Below, in pieces: positions 35,076-45,265 of a stretch of DNA of 64,000 nt. The position numbers and the translations under genes are program-made. This DNA comes from Gluconacetobacter sacchari (GTDB lineage: Bacteria > Pseudomonadota > Alphaproteobacteria > Acetobacterales > Acetobacteraceae), in the NCBI RefSeq assembly GCF_014174255.1, contig NZ_JABEQJ010000020.1:1-64000 (forward strand). Direction: 5' to 3'. Within the stretch, counting starts at the first letter, position 1. Every line of letters starts with the position of its first letter. The notes beneath the pieces are model-generated. The model saw nothing but the letters and a program-made list of their open reading frames with translations. It was not told the origin of the DNA and made no database searches.

Positions 35076-37538
35076 TCACTCCGCCCGCAAGGCGCGCGCC
35101 GGCTCGGCGCGCGCCAGATGAAAGGTCTGTCCAAGGACGGTGAGAATGGCGATGGCGAAGGCCCCCGCCACCGCGATCAGGAAATGCGCCGGCGTCAGCG
35201 CGATGCGCTCGTCGAACCCGGCCAGCCAGCGCCGCATGAGCATCCAGGCGACCGGACAGGCCAGCACGCAGGCCAGCGCCACGGGCCGGAGAAAATCCGC
35301 CAGCAGCAGCACGACGACCTGCCGCCCGGTCGCCCCCAGCGTCTTGCGGATGCCCACCTCATGCATCCGCCGCGCGGCCGCGAACGCCGCCAGCCCATAC
35401 AGCCCCAGGCAGGCAATCAGCAGCGCCGCCGCCGCCCCCAGCGTGAAGATCCGCCCACGCCGCTCGTCGCCGGTGTAGTAGGCCGCCATCTTCACATCGA
35501 CGGCCGAAAATTCGCCGGCCGCGTCGGGCAGGACGCCCACCCATGCCCGGTTCAGCCGCCGCGCCATCTCCGACGGCACCACACCCTCGAACCGCACGGC
35601 CGGGATAGGCTCCATGAGGGGCCGCTTCGCAAGCGTGTCGAAGAACATGATTTCGGGATAGATGGCCTGGCGCGGCGATTCAAAACGCACATCGTCGATC
35701 ACGCCGATGATCCGGGCATGCAGCCCGTCCGTATCGAGACCCTTGCCGATCGCCGCGTCCGGCGAGGCGAAGCCGAAACGGGAAACCGCCACCCGGTTGA
35801 GAATCGCGCTCACCGTATGGCTCGCCTGCTCCGCCGGCAGCGGCAGGTCGTCCTGCCCGCGCGCCGCGTCGAACCACCGCCCGGCCAGCAGGCGCGGCCG
35901 ATAAACGTCGAAATAGCGGGTGCTCACAGTGTCCTGCAACAGATGCACCCGCACCGGCCCGGCCGGCCCATCATAGCGATAGGTCGAGCGGGTCTTGTTG
36001 TCCGGGCTCGGCGCCAGTTCGCCGAAACTCGCGGCCGCCACCCCCGGCACCGTCCGCAGCGCATCCAGCAGCCGGCGCTGGGCGGCCAGGTCGCCGCCCG
36101 GCATCGCGGAGCCGATCAGCAGCCCGGCGCGCGTGTAACCCGGATCGGCCGAGCGCATGAAGGCCGTCTGGTGATTGATCACCAGCATGCAGATCACGAT
36201 CGTCACCGCGATGCCGAACTGCCCGGCCACCAGCCCGTCGCGCAGCCGCGCCGCCCCCCGACCGCCCGACGGCATCCGCGTGGCGGCCAGCACGGCGGCC
36301 GGCCGATAGCCCGACAGCACCATGGCGGGATAAACCCCGCTGGCAAACCCGCAGACGATGACGATCAGCGGCAGCAGCCCGCCGACCAGCCCATAGCGGA
36401 CGGCCAGCGCCTCCCCGGTCAGGCTGGCCAGCGCGGGCACCAGCATTTCGCACAGGACCAGGCCCAGCACGCCCGCACAGGCCGCCAGCAGCATCGCCTC
36501 GCCCATGAACTGGACGAACAGCACCCGCCGCGCGGCACCCAGCGTCTTGCGGATCGCCACCTCGCGAGCCCGCAACCCCGCCCGCGCGGTCGCGAGGTTG
36601 ACCGCATTGGCACAGGCCAGCGCCAGCGCCAGCACGCCCATCAGCCCGATCCCGTCGATGACGGCACGGTCCACCCCGTCATCGGCGTACAGGACATGGA
36701 AATCACGAAACCGCGCCTCGCGCAGCGGCATCAGCGACAGCCCGAACACCTTTTCGGGATGCTGGCCAATCGCATTGGCATCATTGTCCGCGCCCGCGGC
36801 ATGGCGGATGACGAAATCGCGCATCCGCGCATTCAGCGCGGCGATATCGCCCGGCCGGCGCAGCTTCAGATACACGCTGCCGCAATCGCTCCCCCAGGAA
36901 ACAAAGCAGGAAAAGCCAAGCTCCGACGACGGGATGGGCGCCAGCAACTCGACCCCGGACAGGAAATCCGGCGTCGTCCGGCTGGCCAGCACGCCGGTCA
37001 CCACATGGTTCACCGTCACCCCGCCGCGATTGAGCGGCACGACCCGCCCCATCACATCCGTCGTGCCGAACAGCCGGATGGCCGCACGGTCCGACAGCAC
37101 CAGCCCGTCAGGCTGCGCCAGCGCCCGGTCCGCCACGCCATGCAGCAGCTTCAACCCGAAGACGCGAAAGAAGGACGGATCGGTCTGATAGGAGTCGAGC
37201 GCGACGAAGGCCCCGTCCCGCACCACGCGCAACCCGGTCCCCCTCAGCCGGACGGCCGCCTCGATTTCCGGAAAATCCTGGAGCATGAAAGGCAGGGCAT
37301 GAAAGCTGCTCGACGCGTACTCGCCAGGCGCCACGCCGGGCAGGGTCCAGTGTGCGTCGACGCGCGCCAGCCGGTCGCCATCCGGCAACCCGGCGTTGAA
37401 GCCGTATTCGTAGCGCACCAGCAGCGCCAGCGTCAGGAACACGCCGATCCCCAGCGCCAGCCCGAAGACATTGAGCCCGACATAGAGCGGATGCCGCCGA
37501 ATCTGGCGCACGACGCTTTTCAGGATGGTAGCAAGCAC
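35076..37538 (-). CDS. FtsX/MacB-type ABC transporter permease 2
   Basis: The product is 820 residues. The start is the GTG at 37538, which has a GGGGAGG ribosome-binding site and gives the same N-terminus as permease 3 (QIRRHPLYVGLNVFGLALGI). It has two MacB-core/FtsX repeats with the coupling motif ATARAGLRAREVAIRKTLGA before the central segments and GIRKTLGATGRQVVVLLLAD near the C-terminus. It is strikingly similar to the next gene over its whole length, so the two arose by tandem duplication. The stop codon is six bases from the tolC-like ATG. Confidence 0.92.
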   Translation of the reverse strand: MLATILKSVVRQIRRHPLYVGLNVFGLALGIGVFLTLALLVRYEYGFNAGLPDGDRLARVDAHWTLPGVAPGEYASSSFHALPFMLQDFPEIEAAVRLRGTGLRVVRDGAFVALDSYQTDPSFFRVFGLKLLHGVADRALAQPDGLVLSDRAAIRLFGTTDVMGRVVPLNRGGVTVNHVVTGVLASRTTPDFLSGVELLAPIPSSELGFSCFVSWGSDCGSVYLKLRRPGDIAALNARMRDFVIRHAAGADNDANAIGQHPEKVFGLSLMPLREARFRDFHVLYADDGVDRAVIDGIGLMGVLALALACANAVNLATARAGLRAREVAIRKTLGAARRVLFVQFMGEAMLLAACAGVLGLVLCEMLVPALASLTGEALAVRYGLVGGLLPLIVIVCGFASGVYPAMVLSGYRPAAVLAATRMPSGGRGAARLRDGLVAGQFGIAVTIVICMLVINHQTAFMRSADPGYTRAGLLIGSAMPGGDLAAQRRLLDALRTVPGVAAASFGELAPSPDNKTRSTYRYDGPAGPVRVHLLQDTVSTRYFDVYRPRLLAGRWFDAARGQDDLPLPAEQASHTVSAILNRVAVSRFGFASPDAAIGKGLDTDGLHARIIGVIDDVRFESPRQAIYPEIMFFDTLAKRPLMEPIPAVRFEGVVPSEMARRLNRAWVGVLPDAAGEFSAVDVKMAAYYTGDERRGRIFTLGAAAALLIACLGLYGLAAFAAARRMHEVGIRKTLGATGRQVVVLLLADFLRPVALACVLACPVAWMLMRRWLAGFDERIALTPAHFLIAVAGAFAIAILTVLGQTFHLARAEPARALRAE

Positions 37539-37632
37539 GCAATGCCTCCCCAGGCCGCCACAGGGCGAAAGGCCACCCTCCCCGCCAGGGCGGGAAGCAC
37601 GACCGGAATGAAAATGGATGCCGTCATGTCGC

Positions 37633-40104
37633 CTACTGCGCCCGCAGCGCCCGCGCCGGCTCGGCGCGCGCGACACGCAGCGTCTGCCCCAGCACCGTCA
37701 GCGTCGCGATCAGCAACGCCCCCGCGACCGCGATCAGGAAATGCAGCGGGGTCAGCGGCACGCGCTGTTCGAAGCCCGAGAGCCACGCCCGCATCACGAC
37801 CCACGCCACCGGGCAGGCCAGCACGCAGGCCAACGCCACCGGCCGCAGGAAATCGCGCAGCAGCAGGCTGACGATCTGCCGGCCCGACGCCCCCAGCGTC
37901 TTGCGGATGCCGATCTCATGCACCCGCCGGATCGCCGAGAACGCCGCCAGGCTGTACAGCCCCATGCAGGCGATCAGCAGCGCCACCACCGCGCCGACGG
38001 TAAAGATATGCCCCCGCCGCTCGTCGCCCACGAACAGTTCGGCCATCCGCTCGTCTGCCGGCTGGAAGTTGCTGGCGAGTTCCGGCCGGACGGAGCCCCA
38101 GGCCCGGTCGAGGCGCCGCGCCATCTCCGCCGGCGCCACACCCTCAAAGCGCACGGCCGGGATAGGGTCGACGAACGGCACCCGGGCCAACGTGTCGAAG
38201 AAGATGATCTCCGGCGCCACCTCCTCCCGTGGCGAGACGAAGCGCATGTCCTCCACCACACCGATGATCCGCGCTCTCAACCCATCCGCCGTCAGGACCT
38301 GGCCGATCGCCTGCCGGGGCGTGGCGAAGCCCAACGTCACCGTCGTCCTGGCATTGACGACGACATTGAAACTGCCCCTGCTCTTCAGAAGATCGTCGGC
38401 ATCCGGCCCCTCGTCCTGCCCCCGTCCGGGGTCGAACCAGCGCCCCGCCAGCAGGCGCGGCCGATAGACCTCGAAATAACCGGGCCCGACCCGGTCGAAC
38501 AGCATCTGGATTGAAACCGGGCCGTTCGGCCCGGCATATTTGTAATCCGAGCGCGACATCGAATGGGGCGCCGGCTCCAGTTCGCCAAACCCGACGGCGG
38601 CAACGCCCGGCACCGCCCGCAGGGTATCGAGCATCCCGCGCTGCTGCCCCAGGTCCCCACCGAGCACCTGCTGGCCGATCAGCAGGCCGGATTTGCTGTA
38701 TCCCCGGTCGGCATCGCGCATGAACGCGGTCTGCCGGTCGATCACCAGCGTGCAGATGACGATGGCGATCGCGATCGCGAACTGCCCCGCGACCAGGGCA
38801 TTGCGCAGCCGCGCGGCACCCCGCCCGCCCGAGGGCATGCGCGCCGCCGCCAGCACGGCCGCGGGCCGATAACCGGACAGGATCGTGGCCGGATGAAACC
38901 CGCTGGCCAGGCCGGCCACCACGACCACCACCGGCAGCACCGCCAGCACGAACCCGTATGAAACCGTCACCCCTTCCCCGGTCAGGCTCGCGATCTCGGG
39001 CGTCAGGATCTCGCACAGCACCAGGCCGACAATCCCCGCGACGGCGGTGACGACCAGCGCCTCGCCCATGAACTGGACGAACAGCACCCGGCGCGTGGCA
39101 CCCAGCGTCTTGCGCACCGCGACCTCCCGCGCCCGCAGCCCGGCCCGCGCGGTGGCCAGATTGACCGTATTGGCACAGGCCAGCACCAGCGCCAGGAATC
39201 CGACCAGCCCGATCGCATCGACCACATTGCGGTCCACGCCGTCATCGCTGTCCACCACGCCCACATCGTAAAAATTCAGGCGACGCAGCGGCACCAGCCG
39301 CATGTCATAGATCTTCTCCGGATGCGGGCCGAGGGCGACGCGATCGTCGTCGGCGCCCGAGGCGTGGCGGATGACGAAATCACGCAGCCGCGCGCGCATG
39401 GCACCGATATCCTCCGGCGTCCTCAGACGCAGGACGAGCGCGCCGCACGCCGATCCCCAATACAGAAAGCACGATCGCGTCCGCGCTTCCTCGCCGGGAA
39501 TGGGCACGATCATCTCGGCACGGGCAAGCAGATTCGGCCCACGGACGGGCGCCATGACACCGGTCACGACATGAACCGACCGCACCCCCGCCTCGTTGAG
39601 TTCGACGCGCCGGCCCAGGATATCGCGTGTCCCGAATGCCTTCATCGCGGCCGCTTCCGACAGCACCAGCCCGTCCGGCCGCACCAGCGCATCATCCGCC
39701 ACCCCGCGCGACAAGGCGATTCCGAAGACATGAAAGAACGACGGATCCGCTTCATAACCATCGAATTTCGTAAACGCGCCCTCCCGCCCGGTACGGAATG
39801 TCGACGGCATGAACCGCACGGCATCCTCGATTTCCGGAAAATCCTGCCGCAGAAAAGGCAGGGGGAGAAAGCTGGCATGCGCTTCCTCCATCGGCACGAT
39901 TCCGGACAGCGTCCAATTCGCGTCCACCCGCACCAGCCGTTCGACGCCCGGCACCCCGGCATCGAAACTGGATTCATACCGCACCAGCAGCGCCAGGGTC
40001 AGGAACACGCCGATCCCCAGCGCCAGGCCGAACAGGTCGAGCCCGACATAGACAGGATGACGCCGTGCCTGCCGCACCGCGCCGCGCAGGATGGTGGTCA
40101 GCAT
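37633..40104 (-). CDS. FtsX/MacB-type ABC transporter permease 3
   Basis: An 823-residue paralogue of permease 2, with the same eight-segment layout and nearly the same coupling motifs (ATARAGLRAREVAVRKTLGA and GIRKTLGASGRQIVSLLLRD). It stands directly behind the ATPase gene (12 bases), so the ATPase may serve it first. The periplasmic core domains differ more from permease 2 than the membrane parts do, as expected if substrate or partner contacts have diverged. Confidence 0.93.
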   Translation of the reverse strand: MLTTILRGAVRQARRHPVYVGLDLFGLALGIGVFLTLALLVRYESSFDAGVPGVERLVRVDANWTLSGIVPMEEAHASFLPLPFLRQDFPEIEDAVRFMPSTFRTGREGAFTKFDGYEADPSFFHVFGIALSRGVADDALVRPDGLVLSEAAAMKAFGTRDILGRRVELNEAGVRSVHVVTGVMAPVRGPNLLARAEMIVPIPGEEARTRSCFLYWGSACGALVLRLRTPEDIGAMRARLRDFVIRHASGADDDRVALGPHPEKIYDMRLVPLRRLNFYDVGVVDSDDGVDRNVVDAIGLVGFLALVLACANTVNLATARAGLRAREVAVRKTLGATRRVLFVQFMGEALVVTAVAGIVGLVLCEILTPEIASLTGEGVTVSYGFVLAVLPVVVVVAGLASGFHPATILSGYRPAAVLAAARMPSGGRGAARLRNALVAGQFAIAIAIVICTLVIDRQTAFMRDADRGYSKSGLLIGQQVLGGDLGQQRGMLDTLRAVPGVAAVGFGELEPAPHSMSRSDYKYAGPNGPVSIQMLFDRVGPGYFEVYRPRLLAGRWFDPGRGQDEGPDADDLLKSRGSFNVVVNARTTVTLGFATPRQAIGQVLTADGLRARIIGVVEDMRFVSPREEVAPEIIFFDTLARVPFVDPIPAVRFEGVAPAEMARRLDRAWGSVRPELASNFQPADERMAELFVGDERRGHIFTVGAVVALLIACMGLYSLAAFSAIRRVHEIGIRKTLGASGRQIVSLLLRDFLRPVALACVLACPVAWVVMRAWLSGFEQRVPLTPLHFLIAVAGALLIATLTVLGQTLRVARAEPARALRAQ

Positions 40105-40116
40105 GGTCCCCGTTTC

Positions 40117-40800
<684 letters not shown>

Positions 40801-40820
40801 GTCCGTGACGTTCCGTTCGG

Positions 40821-42143
40821 TCAGTGGATTGAAAGATGGTTGAAATTCTTGAAGGAATTATAAGACGAGACGATCACCCGGTCCCCGGCGCGCAGACCTT
40901 GCGTAATCTCGACCTGCTCGGGGTTGCGCCGTCCGGACGCGATCGCCGTCCGGTCGGCCCCATGCCCGTCCGGCGTCATGACGAAGGCCGCCGTTCCGCC
41001 GCCGGCTTCCAGCCACGCGCCGTTGGGCAGCACCAGCGCCGGATGCGTCTCGCCGAGCGTGATCCGCACGTCCACGCTCTCCCCCCGGCGCAACCCCGCG
41101 GGCATGGCCGCGTCGAAGGTCAGTTCGGCGCGGAACTGGCCGTTGGTCACCTGCGGGTGGACGCGCGCCACCGTCATCGCGACCCGCGCGTCGCCGATCT
41201 CCGCTTCCGCCCGCTGCCCGACCGAAACCCGGCCCAGATAGAATTCGTCGATATCGGCATCCAGCCGATACTGCCCCTCGCTGTCGATCTGCCCGATCCG
41301 GTCGCCCGCCTTCAGCGACTGCCCCGGCTGGAGGTCGAAATTCGTCAGCCTCCCCGCCACCGGCGCGCGCAGCACCAGCGCGTTCAGACTGTCCTCCACC
41401 ACCGCCAGGTTGCTGCGCAGCCGCAGCACCTCGCGGTCGATTTCGTCGCTCTGCCGTCCCGCGACCGCCAGGTCCTGCGTCCGCGCCGCCTCCAGCCGCG
41501 CAAGCCGGCTGGAATCATACTCGGCCTCGTCCCGATAGCTTTGCAGGTTGGCGTCGGATTCGAACCCCTGCCCATGAAGCTGTTCGTGAATCTCCAGTTG
41601 CCGCCGGGCTTTCAGCAGATTGTAGCGCGCCTCGCCAAGCTGGCTTTCCTCGCTGGTCCGCGTCTGCTGCAACGCCAGCCGCTGCGCACTCACCGCGCCA
41701 AGCTGGCTGGCGATCTGCGCCTCGCGCGACGTGACATCCAACTGAAGCTGCGGGTTGGCCAGCCGGACCAGGACATCGCCCCTGGCCAGCAGCGCGCCGT
41801 CCCGCGCCACGACCTCCAGCACGTCGCCGCCCTGCACCGCGCCCACATAGGTCACATGCAGCGGCGACACGCTGGCCCGCACCGGCAGGTAATCGAGAAA
41901 CGGCGCCGAGCGCACCGTCTCGATCGTGACCTGGTCGGCCCGCACCGACAGCGTGCCGGCCGCCGGCACCATCCGCCACACCATCACGCCGGCCACCACC
42001 GCCGCCGCCCCGGCCCCCCACCGCACCGCGCGACGCGCCATCACCTGGTGGCGCGGACGGCGCACGGCCCGGTCCATCCCGCCCCCCTTCGCCGGGGGCG
42101 TCGCTTGCGGAATGGCGTCGGGCGATGAAATCGGTCGGTCCAT
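40821..42143 (-). CDS. HlyD/MacA-type periplasmic adaptor
   Basis: The product is 440 residues from the ATG at 42143 (AGGG upstream). One N-terminal membrane anchor (AVRWGAGAAAVVAGVMVW) is followed by a lipoyl domain split by a long alpha-helical hairpin (repeats such as EAQIASQLGAVSAQRLALQQ and DEIDREVLRLRSNLAVVEDS) and beta-barrel/MP domains (FDLQPGQSLKAGDRIGQI). The adaptor should bridge the permease-ATPase complex to the TolC-like duct. It is the first gene of the operon; the 170-bp region upstream holds two palindromes that may be activator sites. Confidence 0.93.
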   Translation of the reverse strand: MDRPISSPDAIPQATPPAKGGGMDRAVRRPRHQVMARRAVRWGAGAAAVVAGVMVWRMVPAAGTLSVRADQVTIETVRSAPFLDYLPVRASVSPLHVTYVGAVQGGDVLEVVARDGALLARGDVLVRLANPQLQLDVTSREAQIASQLGAVSAQRLALQQTRTSEESQLGEARYNLLKARRQLEIHEQLHGQGFESDANLQSYRDEAEYDSSRLARLEAARTQDLAVAGRQSDEIDREVLRLRSNLAVVEDSLNALVLRAPVAGRLTNFDLQPGQSLKAGDRIGQIDSEGQYRLDADIDEFYLGRVSVGQRAEAEIGDARVAMTVARVHPQVTNGQFRAELTFDAAMPAGLRRGESVDVRITLGETHPALVLPNGAWLEAGGGTAAFVMTPDGHGADRTAIASGRRNPEQVEITQGLRAGDRVIVSSYNSFKNFNHLSIH

Positions 42144-42237
42144 GCTCTGTTTCCCTCGTTCGCAGACAGTGTACGACACCAGGACAGATTTTTATCTCAT
42201 TGACGCAAAACGATCTTTTTTCACCTCCCGTCCCCCC

Positions 42238-42253
42238 TGTCCGGCAGCGGACA
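42238..42253. promoter_or_regulatory. Palindrome TGTCCG-N4-CGGACA, promoter-proximal copy
   Basis: A perfect 6-bp inverted repeat with a four-base spacer, upstream of the export operon (transcribed leftward). Its centre is 19 bp, roughly two helical turns, from that of the second copy. A weak GATAAA box at 42191-42196 on the minus strand would place this site about 60 bp upstream of transcription start, a position used by activators. Confidence 0.55.
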
Positions 42254-42254
42254 A

Positions 42255-42274
42255 ACTGTCCGAAACCGGACAGT
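42255..42274. promoter_or_regulatory. Palindrome ACTGTCCG-N4-CGGACAGT, distal copy
   Basis: A perfect 8-bp inverted repeat with a four-base spacer (AAAC) and the same core as the neighbouring site at 42238-42253. Two tandem copies with matched spacing in an intergenic region indicate a specific dimeric regulator, possibly the response regulator encoded at 44072. Confidence 0.6.
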
Positions 42275-42314
42275 CCCACCGCCCCTGTCAACACCCGTCC
42301 GGCCGAATCGCCGT

Positions 42315-42923
42315 TCAGATGGTGACAAGCAGCGCAACCGCGACGGCCAGCAGCACGCCGCCGATCACCCGGTTGAACAGCCCGGCATGCCCCAGCACCC
42401 AGGCACGGGCCACGTCATGGGACAGCGCGCAGGCCACCAGCGCGAACCACAGCAGATGCAGCAGCGAAATCATGGCGCCGCACACCAGGGCCTGGCCCAG
42501 GGTCGAACCCGGTCCGATCACCTGCGTGTAGAGGCTGACGACGAACAGCGCCGTCTTGGGATTGAGCACATTGGTCAGGAAACCGCTCGCGAACGACCGC
42601 GCGCCGGACAATACGCAGTCGCCCGCCCCCCCGTCTTCCAGCGCCGGCCCCGCCCGCATGTTCCGCAGCCCGACATGGGCCAGGTAGAGCGCGCCGGCGA
42701 TCCGCACATACAGCAGCAGGCCCGGCACCACGGCGCGCGCGCCCGCCAGCAGGAACAGGGCATACCCCACATGCACCCAGCACGAAACGGCAATCCCCAG
42801 CGCCGAGAGCACGCCGGCGCGGCGGCCATGCAGGCAACTGTTGCGCGACACCATGACGAAGTCCGCGCCCGGGCTGATCACCGCAAGGCCCGTCACCGAC
42901 AGGACGACAAGATAATGCTCCAT
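42315..42923 (-). CDS. LysE/RhtB family amino acid exporter
   Basis: A 202-residue inner-membrane protein with about six segments. The N-terminal signature GLAVISPGADFVMVSRNSCL, with the conserved SPGxD in segment 1, and the FLTNVLNPKTALFVVSLYTQ block in the middle are diagnostic of LysE/RhtB amino acid exporters. The exported amino acid is not predictable. A LysR-type gene starts 121 bases away in the opposite direction, the common arrangement for a regulator that senses the exported amino acid. It lies downstream of neither the ABC operon nor the two-component genes. Confidence 0.92.
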   Translation of the reverse strand: MEHYLVVLSVTGLAVISPGADFVMVSRNSCLHGRRAGVLSALGIAVSCWVHVGYALFLLAGARAVVPGLLLYVRIAGALYLAHVGLRNMRAGPALEDGGAGDCVLSGARSFASGFLTNVLNPKTALFVVSLYTQVIGPGSTLGQALVCGAMISLLHLLWFALVACALSHDVARAWVLGHAGLFNRVIGGVLLAVAVALLVTI

Positions 42924-43044
42924 ACCGCGCCACGCTCCACATCAGGGGAAAGCCCCGCTGTGCCAGGCGCGCGCCTCCGGAAAAATCGATTTGATCTGAC
43001 GCGATTCCGTGAGAAATCCTCACAGGACGAAACAGGAGTCCCCG

Positions 43045-43944
43045 GTGTCCGCCGCGCGTCCGCCCCTTCCCTCGCTCAACGCGCTGCGCGCCTTCGCCGC
43101 CGCCGCGCGCCGCGACACCCTGCACCAGGCGGCCGAGGACCTGCATGTGACCCACGGCGCGGTCAGCCGGCAGATCCATCAGCTCGAACAGGCGCTGGGC
43201 GAGCCCCTCTTCTCCCCGCGCGGGCGCGGCCGTGTCCTCACCCCGCGCGGCCGCCGGCTCGCCGACGCGCTGCACGCGATATTCGACGACCTGTCCCACA
43301 CGCTGGAGGATTTCCGGCGCGACGGCCCGGCACAGCCGCTGTCGGTATCCTGCGAACCCACGCTGTGCCTGAAGATGCTGATCCGCGCCCTGGCCCCCCT
43401 CAAGGCCGATACCGGGCTCGACATCAAGCTGCTCGCGGCGGGCGGCCCGGTGGATTTCGCGCGGGACGGCATCGACCTCGCCATCCGCAGGACCGATTTC
43501 CCGATCGATCCCGCGCTCGACCTCTACCCCCTGGCGGACGAAATGGCGGGACCGGTGCTGTCGCCCGCCCTGCTGCGCGACCATGAAGGCGCCATCGGCC
43601 ACCTCCCCCGGCTGCACAGCCAGACCCGCCCCGAGGCGTGGCGCACCTGGTGCCGCAATAGCGGCCTCCGGCCCACGCGCGCGCGCAGGCACGTCTTCGA
43701 GCATTTCTATCAGACGCTGGAGGCCGCGCAGGCCGGACAGGGGGTGGCCATCGCCTCGGTCTACATGGCGGCCGCCGATCTCGGCGCCGGATTGCTGGCC
43801 GCCCCGCACGGCTTCGCGCCCGACGGCACGCGCTATGTCTGCCTGTCCCCGCTCCCGATCGCGCAGGACCCGCGCCGCCGGATCTTCGCGGCCTGGCTCG
43901 CGCGCCACATGCGCGATCTCGCCCGCCCGGTTCCTCTCCGGTGA
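43045..43944 (+). CDS. LysR-type transcriptional regulator
   Basis: The product is 299 residues from the GTG at 43045, which has an AGGAG ribosome-binding site. The winged helix-turn-helix is clear (LNALRAFAAAARRDTLHQAA, then EDLHVTHGAVSRQIHQLEQA), followed by a periplasmic-binding-like effector domain. The N-terminus is of the GcvA/AmpR-like subgroup (PSLNALRAFAAAAR). It is divergent from the LysE exporter gene and probably activates it. The frame is open up to a GTG at 43009. Confidence 0.9.
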   Translation: MSAARPPLPSLNALRAFAAAARRDTLHQAAEDLHVTHGAVSRQIHQLEQALGEPLFSPRGRGRVLTPRGRRLADALHAIFDDLSHTLEDFRRDGPAQPLSVSCEPTLCLKMLIRALAPLKADTGLDIKLLAAGGPVDFARDGIDLAIRRTDFPIDPALDLYPLADEMAGPVLSPALLRDHEGAIGHLPRLHSQTRPEAWRTWCRNSGLRPTRARRHVFEHFYQTLEAAQAGQGVAIASVYMAAADLGAGLLAAPHGFAPDGTRYVCLSPLPIAQDPRRRIFAAWLARHMRDLARPVPLR

Positions 43945-44071
43945 AAACCGTGTATGTTTCCGACCTGTCGTCCCGCACGCTAAAAAAACATCGATATCGC
44001 AGCACCGTTTTTCCACGCCGCCCGCGCGCCGGACCAGCGCCGGAAGGACGGAAGCAGGAGCCCCCTTCACG

Positions 44072-45265
44072 ATGACGGAGCCCGCCGGCCAGCCCACGAT
44101 CCTCTTCGTCGACGACGATACCGACATCCAGTCCGCCGCCCGCCTCCTGCTGACGCGGCGCGGCTTCCGCGTCCTGGCGGCCCACGACGCGGCCGAGGCC
44201 CTGACCCGCGTCGCCGCCGACCGGATCGACCTGGTGCTGCTGGACCTCAACTACGCGCCGGGCGCCACCACCGGGGCCGAGGGCCTGGCCCTGCTGCGCG
44301 ACCTGCACGCGCTCCGCCCCACCCTGCCCGTCATCGTGGTGACGGGCCATAGCGGGGTCGCCATCGCCGTCGCCGCGATGCGCGAGGGCGCGACCGATTT
44401 CGTCATGAAGCCATGGCACAACGAACGGCTGGTGGCCCTGCTGCACGACACGCTGGACCGCCGGCGGCACGAGGCCCGGCCGGATACCGAGGCCGCCGAG
44501 CCGGTCCTGATCGCGGTCTCCGACCCGATGCGCGCCGCCGTCGCCCTCGCCGACCGCATCGCGCCGACCCGCGCGCACATGCTGCTGTCCGGTCCGCCCG
44601 GCAGCGGCAAGACGATGCTGGCCCGCCGGATCCACGCGCGCTCGGGCGACGCCGCCCCCCCGATGATCCTCGATGCGGAGGGCCTGTCCGCCCTGCCCGC
44701 CGAGCGCGGCACCTGGGTCCTGCGCGCGATCGAATCCCTGGCACCGCCCCTCCAGCGCCTGCTGGCCGACCGGCTGGACGCGGCCGCCCCGCCGCGCGTC
44801 CTGGCCCTGTCGTCCGTGGGCGCGGACGACCTCGCGACGCGCCTGCCGCCCCGCCTGTGGCTGCCCCTCGGGGCGGTGCGCGTCACCCTGCCGCCGCTGG
44901 CCGCGCGCCCCGACGACATTCCGGCCCTCGCGGCCCATTTCCTGCATTATTTCGCCGCCCGCCACGGCCTCGCCGCGCCGGCGCTCGACCAGCCCGCGCT
45001 CGACGCGCTTTGCCTGCGCCCCTGGCCGCAGAATGTCCGCGAACTGCGCGCGGCGATGGAGCGGATGGTGATCCTGGGCGACACCACGGCGCCCCCGTCC
45101 CCCGACGGCGACCGCGCGCCCGACACCCCCACCCTGGCCCAGTCCGAACGGACGCTGATCGAGGCCGCCCTGCGCCGGCACGGCTTCAACGTCTCCCACG
45201 CGGCGCGCGACCTCGGCCTCACCCGCCCCGCGCTCTATCGCCGCATGGCGCGCTACGGGCTGTAG
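44072..45265 (+). CDS. NtrC-like response regulator with degenerate AAA domain
   Basis: The product is 397 residues. The receiver domain is intact (VDDDTDIQSA acidic pocket, phospho-acceptor Asp58 in LVLLDLN, Lys113 in VMKPW). The middle domain keeps a Walker A (SGPPGSGKTMLARRIHARS, 174-181 core) and late AAA features (LPPLAARPDDIPALAAHFL, LRPWPQNVRELRAAMERM). The roughly 30-residue block holding the sigma54-contacting GAFTGA loop is missing, and the Walker B Asp-Glu is replaced (GTWVLRAIES). It should therefore be unable to remodel sigma54 holoenzyme and probably acts as a conventional activator or repressor. A Fis-type HTH (HGFNVSHAARDLGLTRPALY) closes the protein. The kinase gene starts immediately after its stop codon. 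Confidence 0.9.
   Translation: MTEPAGQPTILFVDDDTDIQSAARLLLTRRGFRVLAAHDAAEALTRVAADRIDLVLLDLNYAPGATTGAEGLALLRDLHALRPTLPVIVVTGHSGVAIAVAAMREGATDFVMKPWHNERLVALLHDTLDRRRHEARPDTEAAEPVLIAVSDPMRAAVALADRIAPTRAHMLLSGPPGSGKTMLARRIHARSGDAAPPMILDAEGLSALPAERGTWVLRAIESLAPPLQRLLADRLDAAAPPRVLALSSVGADDLATRLPPRLWLPLGAVRVTLPPLAARPDDIPALAAHFLHYFAARHGLAAPALDQPALDALCLRPWPQNVRELRAAMERMVILGDTTAPPSPDGDRAPDTPTLAQSERTLIEAALRRHGFNVSHAARDLGLTRPALYRRMARYGL

Noticed and set aside
34962-37871. 969-codon ORF on the plus strand across permease 2 and TolC
   Set aside because: It is antisense to well-conserved permease and TolC domains and has no recognisable domain of its own.
42144-42237. A sigma54 (-24/-12) promoter for the export operon
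   Set aside because: No GG and GC pair at the required spacing was found on the minus strand, and the linked NtrC-like regulator lacks the sigma54-contact loop.
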